DNA of 64,000 nt from Neonectria sp. B-13 (lineage: Eukaryota > Ascomycota > Sordariomycetes > Hypocreales > Nectriaceae): NCBI GenBank assembly GCA_002682825.1, contig NOKP01000002.1:3723378-3787377 (forward strand), read 5' to 3'. Made by a program: the position numbers and the translations under genes. The notes under the pieces are model-generated. The model saw only the letters and a program-made list of their open reading frames with translations, was not told where the DNA came from and did not search any database. This document shows, in pieces, positions 1 to 11,300 of this stretch. The stretch's first letter is position 1. Each line of letters begins with the position of its first letter.

Positions 1-3000
1 CCCTTCACCTTAGCACTGGGCACCTGGGAAGCTGGTCTCGCCTTGGCCGGCAGACCAACCCTCGACTAACTGTCGACAACAGCGTTGAAGAGTACATGAT
101 CTACTATGTGGTGGTTTTCACGGTCTCCCCACCCTGGTAAATAATTGTGTATTTTCTGTTCGCTGTCAAGTCGTTGCGCAGTCGGTATCACAACTCATGC
201 AAGCCGAGACATATCCCGATTTGATTTGCAAAGACCTTGTCCGGGAAGGCGCCTGTGCGTTCTTGCTCTACTCCCCTCCTTATCAGCTTTTCCGTCACTC
301 AATCTCCCTTCTTCGTGATTCTGCATCCAGCAAGCGTTGACTGTTAAGACAACCTGCCATGTTGTAAAGTAAACTACCTATTTCACATGTCGGAACATAT
401 AGACTGGGCAGTTATATTTGCTGCGCTTGGTACGCTTGTCAGCTAAGTAGTGTCTTCTTAATTGGACTTCAGGTTGTCATGGCGATAGGGTGATGACTTA
501 TAGTTTGGGGTGGCATAATTGAAATGGGGCCAGTATCCCATATTAACTCTGCGAACCGCGATCTACACCTGCAGTCAGAACACAACGAACAACACCCAGA
601 CGAAAGGAGTGCAAGTTTTTCTTCCCATTCAAAACAACTACTCAGAAACACATACCTCAGAAACACATATAATAATATTTGTCGTGTTCGTGATCATGCA
701 CACCGAAAACTCAGAATTAGGTCGAGAGTACAGGGTAGGCAATATGGACTGACGCCCAAACCCACAAATTTTGGGACATACGATCCCCAACATCGTCAAA
801 TTCGGCCTATCCGGGATTCGTCGTGGATTGACGAGGTAGAACCAACACGACACGGCGGGTTAAGTCCCCGTACCTCTCTTAAACATCTGCTGTACAGAGC
901 CTCGCAGTCGCAGCCTCAAGAGTATCACAAAGAAGCCAAGATGACACCTCCGCTGCTCTCCATAAGCACTCACGCACGAATGCACACATCAAGTCGGCGA
1001 TACGCGAATAAACCGCGGGGCGGTGACAGCTCCTACGAGACTAGAAATATGACTTGCTGTCACGTACTACCGTCGTCATCCCTCCCGAGATAGTGGATCC
1101 AGAGCTGCAGCAGGGTTGGGAGGATGTAAGGCGGCTTAGACATGCGATGATAATGAGAGGGCTCAGAAAGCGCTTGGCCAGCGGGGGGTCTGTTAAAGAC
1201 TCAAACGGGCATCATCCTGGGCGGGACGGTGCTGTCAACCGGCTCGTTGGCGATCCACAAGTGGGCTCAGTTTTGGACGCGTCCTGGAAACGTGATCGTG
1301 ATCAGATGGTGCCTAGAACAGGGGAATCAGCTTCCCACAGCGGTGGAGAATCGCCCTCACATGAGAAAAAAACCAAGACTTTGTAATAGATTGCCCAGCT
1401 AGGGTGGCGGGTTTGACAGTCAGAAGGAAATGACGGCAAGGGCATTCATTTATTGAGCGAGCCATTTTGACTTAATATATTCGGAGACCAGGGCAATTGT
1501 GTCCGCTGAGGGATGAACCATGTATCCGGTTGTCTTAGAAAGAAATGCGCATTTCCACAGCAGACGGGTAACGATGGGGTTTGCAAGTGTAGTCTCGAGG
1601 AGCGGTGTCCGGAAGATGACGACGGGTGGGGCCGATCGGTGGAGCCCGTGGATGCCGTTCTGAATCTGCCCTCCTTGTTGACTGGAGTCGGAGGTTCTGA
1701 AGGTTCCGGAGCTGTCACAATTACTATGTAGAAGCCTCGCTGCGACTTCTTGAGATTAATCAACGGGTAAGGACCCTTATGAGCACGTAGTAATAAGCTG
1801 GAACCGGGGTTGAAGAGCGCCGGCGCCACTCAACCCCAAGATTGGATGCCACTTGGGACCCGTCGGCGGCTAACTGATCCGTCCTGGCGCTGCCACCGCC
1901 GTAGGGCTTGATGGTCGATGCCCTGGGCGTTGATGATCGAACGGTTGGGTTGCTTTGGGGGCTGGCCGCTGTTGGGACTCTTTCCATTGTGACAGATGGC
2001 AAATGGAAGTTATCACAAGTGATAGCTCCCACTCCCACTCCCACTGCTGCGTCGTTGGTGCTTCCGTCGACTGAATGTCTGCGGCGAAACTGGGCGTCGC
2101 AATCCGAGCACAAACAAAGCGGGACAAGGATTTTTGCAGTGGCCGCCGAGACGGTAGCTGCTTGGCCCAGCCTACCGGACGGCGTAGCCAAACAGGACCC
2201 GGCTGAAGGACCCAGGCAAGGGCCTAGCACACGCAAGTCGCAGATACTTGGTGGTACATTCGGTCTCCGCAAACTCTCCGAGGAGTAGAAGGGTTGCCGT
2301 GCTGCTGTCGCCCTTGTGTTCCATCCCTGCCAGCAGCGCTTATTATAAACTTAGACATCGTCGTTTGTACATGGTTTGAGAGGACTTCAGTTGTCAGAAT
2401 TGTAAGACTCGGCTGCACCATCGGATCCTGCGAGCGCCGGCAGCCGGTGCGGTATCATATGTGCAACACTCAGTAAAATCGTCGATGGAAGAACATCGCC
2501 TTGGCGTACGTACGCAAGACGTGGCGCGTATGCTTACGGCGTTGTGGCACATGTTGACGAGGCGTGCTTTGCGACTCTCATTGATGAGTTGGGAGCAACT
2601 TTGGTGGGTATCACCGCAGCTAGGCAGTGGCAGATGGAGCGTATATGTGCATTGCTGCTGTACGTGCATTGGCAGAAGAGCGGCATCGATGATCGAGGAG
2701 TGGTCCACAATCCAACCTTGGCGCTAGGGTTGCAAACGAGGCCCACGAGGTTGAAATGGCCAAAGCGAAGGGCGAGTGCTTACTTCGTACTGGCAGAGCA
2801 TTCACATGAAGCTCCGGGCCACGGCCACTGTCAGCTAGGCCCAAGGGGACAGGTGGCAGGGTCAAGTGAATAGCGATTTCAGCCTCTTGAGGGAACCGGA
2901 GTTCACATGTTTCCGCCTCTCCGTGGTTACCTCTTCGTTGAAGGGGGGCACAGCTCTTGAGAACGCCAACGCGGGGGGCTCCAATTGAGTGAGCTGATGG

Positions 3001-5982
3001 GTGTGGCCAGACAAGAGACGAAATCATGGAGGGGCACCACAAAGACACGGGTCAGGGGCCACGGCTGATCAGTGATGGACGAACACGGTGTCGACCGAAT
3101 ATGGGAAGCCCTGCGACGCCAGCTCTGCCTGATTTGGGCCGTACCCGCCGTGGAACCAGTCTGTTAGGTTGGTGCTGAGCCTGGCGACAGGGCCCAGAAG
3201 CCTTCATACAGTAAGTAGCTCGAGGCCAGGGGGAGGTTCTAAAGCTGAGGCTGCCTGGAGTCTGGAAAAGCGGCATGGCGTCTGGCTCAGCCCTGCTGGG
3301 TGACCAGGGGAGAGAGAGGGTTTCTGGAGTTGCGGGTGATGGCGAGAGCCGCGCGCGAACGATAATCAGAGGGGGCCTCAGAATACGGATGCCGAGACTT
3401 CAGTTCGGCGCGAATGGACGACAAGTTTCGTGTCTTGCTGGATACGAGGGACTGGTCTGCTCAACTCGGGGGATCTGCGTCAGGGCACTCACTACATACG
3501 GCAACTTGGTGGGGAAACGCAGGTCACGGGAGGCACACAGCACCGTATTCTGAACATATCCACCAAGGCCTGGCGGCATTGCAGCAGGTACGAAGAGAAA
3601 GACAGTGCCGAGATGGGCGTGAGGCTGCGTGTCGGGCAAGGATCATGATGACGGGTTGGAGTCACTAGTCAGACGCTGTCTGGCACAGGTCATCTGTTAT
3701 TCGCCTTGTCTCGAACAGCAGCTCTTCACGGTTGGCCACCACAGCCAGTTCCGCAATGCGCTATGCCCGCCACCTCCCACGCCGGGCGAGCATATTGTCG
3801 GTGGAGTTACAGAGGTGTATTCGCATGTGTGTGCGTGCGTGTATTGGGTTGGTGCGGACGGACTCCCCGCGCCGTATCTCAATCGAAACTAGCTGGGCTG
3901 GGGCTCGACTGGTCTGACCCTGACGTCTTTCCGCGGACCAGAATATTACCCTGGTTACGGACATTTGAGCGAGCCCTGGAAGGGGTTGGTGTGGGAGAGT
4001 GGTGGGAGTCCGTGTCTGATGCAAATGAAACATGCCTTGCTTGGCGCTTGGCCAAGCCCAGGAATTGGTGTGCCTTTCTTCTGTTGTTTGATGCTAATGC
4101 CAACCAGCACCCGTACCTGGGCAATGTACCTGATTACCCAGGTACAGTACGAATACCTTAGTCCTTTGTTGCAGCAGCCAGGTAGGTAGACAGCGTAGCT
4201 AGCTCTGGGGAATCACACGCTGTGGCAAGTGTTCCGAGAACGGGCTAGACTTGTCTCCTTTGAGCCTGGGGCCAACCAGAAATCATCTCTGTCGTTTAAT
4301 GTACGTCGTCGGGTACCACGAATAGGTGAAGGAAACCACTTGTTCTGGGAACGAGCTGCCGACTTGGTGATGGCTTGCTTGGCCTGGGCTGGATCGGTTT
4401 CGAGTTGGGTCTGTTGGCTTGGGCTGGGTTGGCCGCTGCATCCGCCCCCAACTTCCACTTCTTTTCCCGCACTGACGGAACTGCCATCTCTTCCGAGTGC
4501 TCTGTAATTCGTCAAGGTATTCGTTCTCCGTCTGGTTGTCCTCGGTTTTCTGTGCTTCGGCCCCTGGACGGGCTCACAACTCATCCACCCTTTGACACCA
4601 CCAGTTGCTCGCTTGGCCGAGCCAATGCGGACGTGCGGCTTAAGTTGTCGTCATCGCCCAGGTCCTCGCTCGCAGTGGTTGCCCTTTGCCTGTCGCCTTT
4701 CTCGCCTGTGTGCCTCCGTAAAGCGGGTCGGGGTTGGCATCGCCATTCCCGCGCCGAGATATCGTCATCCCGACCATTCTTTACCCACACCACACCCACC
4801 CACGCGCCTACCATCGCCTGCCTACCCCCCTGGCTGCTGAGAGTCGAGTTAAAAAGGGGTTCCCTCAGGTCACTCACTCAGGCGCTCGTTCGCCCACTAC
4901 TGCGCTGAGTGGTCCTCCCTCTAGCCTGGCCATAACCAACGCCTCCCTTTCTTTCCCTTCCCCTATCGTATTAGGCAGAGGCGTTGCAGACGGATTTTAG
5001 TTGTGCATTCCCACATCCTTGTGAGTTGGTCTGGCAAAGTAGGTAGCTGAGAGACTCGGTGAGAATCTGCCTCGTCTCCAGGCGGTGTCTGGAGGGTGGT
5101 GAATATCCCTGTTTGGGCGGGTTCAGCTCTAGCAGTGCGGCATGTCACGCCTTTGCTCTAGAGGAAGGACCTAGGTATTCCTAGTCGACGAAGTACTCGC
5201 AACCTGCCGTTGAGACCGAGGTACCACCCCTTCTCCAGGCTAGAAACCGCTAAAGAGCCCTGCTGCCTCCGCTTGATGCATCGTCTCCCCACTGCACCGC
5301 TGCACCGCTCGCTCCTGCACCGCTTGCAACCCGCGCACCCGCATTTCCAAATCCCCCAGGCCATCGGGTACCATCACTCCAGTGGCCAACAGCCAGTTGC
5401 CAGGCTAGCACCACCACCAAAAAGGCCTACAGCGAGCACCACTCCACCTACCCAAACCCATCCCGTCTATGGAAATTTCTCTCCTCAACGCCGTCGTTTC
5501 TCCCTGCGCGGTGCTGCTCTAAACCACATTTTCTTCCCGGTATCCCATTCCATTGTGTCCCCGCGACCTTCTCAAACGTCCTCCAGCCCCCACGTCGCTC
5601 GTTAATATTCATTTCCCCTGCCTCTGTCGTGCCGTCTCGTCTCGGCTTCCCGGCTCCGGACCAACATCACAACATCCACCACCGACTCCTCCACCATCTC
5701 CAGTCTCCGCCACCCCCGATCGCGCGTCTCCCACCGCCCATCTCTACCAACCGCGTCCTCCTTTCTCGCCGACAACACCAGCGCCAGCTCCAGAACCAGT
5801 CACGGATGCTTCCACGGCGGCCGGACATCCAATAACCTAAACTCACACCCCGGGGAGTTGGCCCTTCCTCCGACTGCTTTCTCCGCCGGCCTTGTCGCAC
5901 CACGACTTCATCGTTACATCCAAACCAACTTCTTGACACTCCGTCCGGCTGCGTTTGCGCTGCGATTGTTTGTCCCACAGCC
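1..5982. other. intergenic region, no gene supported
   Basis: Several open frames of 100-190 codons lie on both strands, but none resembles a protein family and none joins to a neighbour through plausible introns. Small structures include a run of CCCACT units near 2028-2046, an inverted GATA pair (TATCAC-AA-GTGATA, 2011-2024) and a 9-bp inverted repeat at 4113-4145. From about 4450 the plus strand becomes C/T-rich, which is usual for fungal promoters and leaders, so the last 1.5 kb probably belongs to the downstream Skt5-like gene. Confidence 0.6.
4450..5982 (+). promoter_or_regulatory. pyrimidine-rich promoter/leader of the Skt5-like gene
   Basis: The plus strand is dominated by CCTCC, CACC and CTCC runs and reaches the start codon in a good context (CAGCC before ATGG). 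Such C/T-rich stretches commonly precede start codons in filamentous ascomycetes. No TATA box is evident. The transcription start cannot be placed from sequence alone. Confidence 0.4.
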
Positions 5983-8359
5983 ATGGCCGCAGTTACCGCT
6001 TCCCCTCCTCCGACCAACGCATCGCCGACCTCCGGCCGCCAGGACCTCCCGGACGACGGACCCCGAAGCATCAATGTTCCTAACCTCAACATGGCCGGTG
6101 GCCCCCGGCTTCGGGATGCTCCAGTCTCTCCCGTGCGAGTAAATTTCCAGGAAGACGACTGGGCCCAGCCATCAAATGTCGACATCGAGCATACCCAGCT
6201 CCACGGCGCTCACGCTGAGCTCGCTGACCGTACGCGCCATCAGCTCCCCTCGCCTCCGGCTTCCGCCCCTCCTCCTCCTCCCCACGGCGACTACCAACCG
6301 GCCAGTCCCCAAGCCCCTCGAGACTTCTTCGCCACCGGAATCCCCACGACGGATGGTCTTCCTGTTGTATCCTTTGATGCTTCCTTCTCCCAGTCTCCCC
6401 TGACTAGTCCGATAAAAAGCCCTCGCGCGGGCGCAGAAGCAAACATGTCGCCCACCTCGGGACCTGTCCCTGATCGATTCGAACCTAACATGATGAGTCC
6501 TAAGGAGAGAGTGCGCAACCAAGAAAGATTTCGCAACAGCCGCGAGTCGGACGACACAACCAGCACCAACCATCAGCCCGTATCCGCCGAATCATCCGCA
6601 ACCACGAGCGCCAGCTCGCTCTCCGGCATCAACGAGAACGCCGAGTGCCAGACCATCGATAACTCGCCCGAAAGCTCCATCATCGAGGGCGGTATGCCCA
6701 GAAACCAGTCTGTCCCGCAGTTCCAGTACCATCACCAACAGGACTATCCCGTTCGCGTCTCGAGCGTCCCAAATGACGATGGTCGAACTGCCTCGAACCC
6801 CGACTTGGCCGAGAATGCCTCCCACGTCAGACGCCATCTCACTCCTAGCTCCAACAACCTCAGAAACTCTATCGCCCGACCGCAGTCAGCCTACTCCGCC
6901 TACTCCGACTTTGGCACCCGTGGCCGGTCTCCTGGCCTGATGCCCGGCGGTTCCAACATGCGCGCGCCATCCGCGAACCGCAAGTCCCCCGATGTACGAC
7001 CCGTATCATACGCTGAGCTCCTCAACGTGCCGTATCCCCAGCAGGCCCCGGCGCCGCTAGCTCTGGACAATTCGAACCTGCGAACTGTTATTGGCAACAA
7101 CGCCTCTCTCCTTAGCACCCAGAAGACACTAGACATGTATCGCGTAAACGTCAAGAAGACCAACGACGTCTCTATCCAGTATTCGTTCGCAGTATTTCTG
7201 ATCTCTACCGCCCAGGAGCAGGGCCTGGACCTCACAGACCCCAAGACGAGGAAAAACAGCCCCAAGCCCGAGAAGGGGCGCGACAGTCCGGCAGTTGAGG
7301 GCACCGTCTCCACCCCCTACGAGCTGGTCAAGGAAGCCCGCCAGATCCTCCAGCGCCTTGCTAGTGGCGGTTATCCTTTTGCCCAGTACTACCTTGCAGA
7401 CGGTTATGCGTCAGGCCTCTTCAACAAGGGCAAGGAGGACCCCAACTCGGCTTTCCCACTCTTCGTCCTGGCTGCGAAGCATGGTCATGCCGAATCTGGA
7501 TATCGCACTGCTCTTAGCTACGAGTTCGGTTGGGGTTGCCGCAAGGACCCTGCCAAGGCTGTGCAGTTCTTGCGAGCAGCTGCATCAAAAGGACACCCTG
7601 GAGCCATGACTCGCCTTGGTAAGGCCTGCTTGTCCGGTGACCTCGGCGAGAAGCGATACCGAGAAGGTATCAAGTGGTTGAAGCTGGCGGCCGAGGCTGC
7701 TGACAGCCAATACAACTCGGCTCCATACCAGCTTGGTTGCTTGTACGAGACTGGATACGGCGACGATGTCTTCAAGGATGACAGCTATGCGGCGGAACTG
7801 TTCACGCAAGCCGCGGATTTGGGACACCCCGAAGCTAATTTCCGCCTGGGTGATGCTTACGAGCATGGCAAGCTCACCTGTCCTCGTGACCCGGCCCTGA
7901 GTGTTCACTTTTACACTGGTGCCGCCGAGGGCGGGCATGCTGGCGCTATGATGGGATTGTGTGCCTGGTACATGGTTGGTGCTGAGCCCATCCTGGAAAA
8001 GGACGAGGAAGAAGCCTATGAATGGGCTCGCCGATCAGCTGACCTAGGTAAGTTGTCAACGATTTGAGGATTCCCCGTTGGAGACGTGTCGCTAATAGTG
8101 GTCATCCGCAGGCTACGTGAAAGCCCAGTACGCCGTAGGCTACTTCACCGAAATGGGAATAGGCTGCCGCCGCGACATCCTTGAAGCCAATGTTTGGTAT
8201 GTCAAGGCTGCTGATTTCGGAGATGAACGAGCCAAGCAACGACTGGCCATTATCCAAGCCGCTGTCAGTGGCGAGGGCATCCCCATGGAGGTTGCTGCCC
8301 CACGAAATGGCAAGATCCAGAAAGGACAGAGGGACGACAAGGACTGCATTGTTATGTGA
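5983..8359 (+). CDS. SKT5: Skt5/Chs4-like chitin synthase activator (Sel1 repeats, CaaX box)
   Basis: Two exons, 5983-8047 and 8112-8359, with a 64-nt GT-AG intron, encode about 770 residues. Residues 1 to about 440 are Pro/Ser/Asn-rich and probably disordered. Residues about 445-745 hold consecutive Sel1 repeats with the usual A-x-x-x-L-G-x-x-Y spacing; the last lies in exon 2 after the splice restores a DLG-YVKAQY junction. The protein ends in CIVM, a CaaX box whose final Met favours farnesyltransferase. Yeast Skt5/Chs4, which activates and localises chitin synthase III at the plasma membrane, has the same layout and also ends in a CaaX box. The start was chosen for its strong Kozak context. 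Filamentous fungi have several Skt5 paralogues, so the exact orthologue is uncertain. Confidence 0.88.
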
Positions 8360-11300
8360 AGAGTTTGATGACGGGAAACCCCCACGACGGGACACTAATG
8401 GCAAAGAGAACGACTCCATACGACTAATACCATAACCACTTCTCTCAACGAAGAGGGGATCCACCACCGCCACGCGTGATCCCCGCTTCCCCAGGCGCCT
8501 TCTCGGAAAGAAGATGACGCTCAGCATTCCTTTTTTAAGTTTTGGCATACACACTGCATCATTGCATGATCCCAGGGGGCTTTTTTATGGGACCGGATTC
8601 CAGGAGTTGTCTTATTTCGGAGCAAGATGATGGCTCGTTTCGTTCAACACCCTCCTTATCGGTATTTCTTGGAGACGGGGACTTTAGAATAGAAATAGGG
8701 AGGAAAAGGCGATACTTGTGACACATTGGAAAAGTGAAGATGGTGGACTGGTCAGTCATTGTTCTCCGTGCTGGGGGAAGGAGGCATGGAATGATGGGGA
8801 CTGGGATCCTAGGCTTGCATGGCTGCCCGCGGCGCCGCCGTGAGGACAGCCGGAACCAGTACAAAGCGTATGCAAGTGAGGTGGCGAGAGCAGTTGGATC
8901 TGATACAGCCGAGGAGCTTCTGCATTTTGCGAGAAGCGGGATGCGAAGAGGAGGAGGCTGGTCGAATGGGATGAGAGCTGATTCTCGTGCAAATGGCGTT
9001 TTGAGGAACGCGGCTTGGATGTAATTACGACATAATAATTTAGTCTCTGTCACGAACGGGGGACTTTTGCTGTTGTGAGTGTGGGCAGTTTCATGGACAT
9101 TTTGTGTAAAGGCTGGAGTAACGGGTGCATAAAAAGGCCGAGTGTTTGAAACGAAGTAGGATTGAGATGATAAGCTGTAATGCGTCGAGGCTTGAGCTTG
9201 GAGACATCATGTTTCGCGCTTTTGGAGTATATCTGAGATTATTAGATGGCTTAGTTGTGCTGCTGGATCAAGCTCTAAATCGAAGTCATGATTAACGCGT
9301 GGTCACTGTCCTTCTAAGTTTCAATGGTAAAGTGTGTCTTGCGTTGTCGAGTGGTGATATCAAGTACAACCGGTATGAGCTGAAGATGCTAGGAAGATGG
9401 TCGGGTCGAAACCCGGGGAGACGGCAGTGACACTTGTTAGACGGGGTTTCTCGATGAACTGTCTGCTTAGCGCCTGTGTCACAGTCTCGCGTGGCTTCAA
9501 TGTCGCAAGCCAGGAAATGCTGATCATCACAGCCATGTTTACACAGTGGGTGAGGTTGGCGAGAGGGTTAGAACATGGTAAAGTCACCCGACGATGTTGG
9601 TGGAGGGTAATCTGGTCGGTGTAGCGAGTCACATTCGTGGCGAACCAATATCATTGAGATGACAGCTAGCTAGTATTGGGTAGAGTAGAGCTTCGCTGAG
9701 ATGAGCTGTGACAGCCAGGTTTCGAGAAGGAGGATGGTGCCTTATGGAGATGGATGGGGTGAGAAGAGTCATGGCAGTTGAGAATTAGATGTAGAGAAGG
9801 ATACTCGAGGGGATACTGTATGCCATGTGCGAGCGGAACAACCGGGACCATCCCACCGTCTTTTGTTTTTTGTTTGTATATTTGGGTACAGCTTTAGCTT
9901 TTGAGAAGCAGACTAGAGCATGCTTTATGACGGACTTGACGAGATGCTCAAAGCCAACCAAGCACCTCAAGGGTAGTTTCCAACTTGGGCGAGCGATGTA
10001 AATGTTCCCTGTAGCCGGCAACGTGATATCGGAAGACGACGACCCCGCGCTGCGACACGATGATAACGCAATACAGCGACAACCTTGTAAGCAAAGATAA
10101 GTTGAGAGTTGAGACCCCTCATGCAAAGTCAAAACCCTTGACTGGGAATGAACCCCTGGATCGGGCCCAGGGCCGGATGGGGAGCTGGACGCCGCTGCGT
10201 CACCCCGCCAGTGACGCGCATTGTTTAACCCTTGGTTCTTTTCCGGGGGCTTCTGGGTTGTGGGCATCTAGCAAAGGGACCGGAGAGGGATGCATCCAAG
10301 CCCGGAGCGCCCTCCCCGAGGAAGGGCGAGGAATCAATAGCACGATCAAAGGGATTGTTTCATAGATTGATTGTGGGTGAGCTGCCGTGGACCGAGGGAT
10401 AGATGCTCGCTAGTGCGGGGTTCGACCGAGAGGAGAGACATGGGCACCTTGGATAGGCAGATAGGCACAAGATCGGTGGCTTGGAGCAGCCAGAGGGAGA
10501 ACCGGATGTCTGGTGCACGGCTGAAATGTCGCGGATGGCCAATCTGCGTATCTCTCTGCAGTGGGACGGCGGCACAGCGTGATTTCGGGGGCAGCAGATA
10601 GGATAGAGTCGCCTTTTCAGTGGAAAGTCAATTCGCAGCAATCAATGAGATAGGCGTTGGTTCCCGTCCCCATCCCGCCGGACGGGATGGCGGAGGGGCC
10701 GTCAAGGGAGAACGAACTGTGGGCGGTCCGGGACACGGGAGGAACGACGGACAGGGACCTCACGGGTCTCAGACGAGTCTGGGCGCTAAGATGGGGAAGA
10801 GGGGAAGATGGAGCAGTGTTCAGTTCTACTGCGCTCTTGAAGAGAGTGGGAAGAAAAAGAAAAAGGAAAAAAAGAAAGCTATGGCCTCGGTTGAGCCTGT
10901 GTGCGTCCGCGGTGCTTCCGGCTGCGTCTTCGTCTGTATGAGAATGGGGACAGATGGCACTGCTAGATTTTTTTCCTTTTCAAAAGAGATCCTAGTCCGC
11001 ACAGACCCAAGAGAAACTTACAGATCCTGCCCGTGAATCCTCCAAGGTGAGCGATTATCTGCGGCTTCTCCTCCCACACTGTAAAGACGGTGAGACCATC
11101 CATCCACGGCGGCCTCAAGCGGTCTCAAGCGTCCCGCGTACGAAACACACAGAGAATCGTCGGTTGTCGTTAAGTGGATGCATGACGCACAGACAACTTC
11201 CGGAAGTGTGTGCATGGGTATCCGCTAAACCCACATATATGCAATTGGCCATTGGCCAATTCTGTAAGCGGGGCTGGTGATTAATTAAACCCGCACGCGT

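Noticed and set aside
524..1093. 189-codon open frame on the plus strand
   Set aside because: No recognisable motif, no supporting splice partners and composition unlike the confirmed genes.
9395..9425. GGTCGGGTCGAAACCCGGG, resembling a tRNA T-arm
   Set aside because: No acceptor, D or anticodon arm fits at the required distances, so it is not a tRNA.
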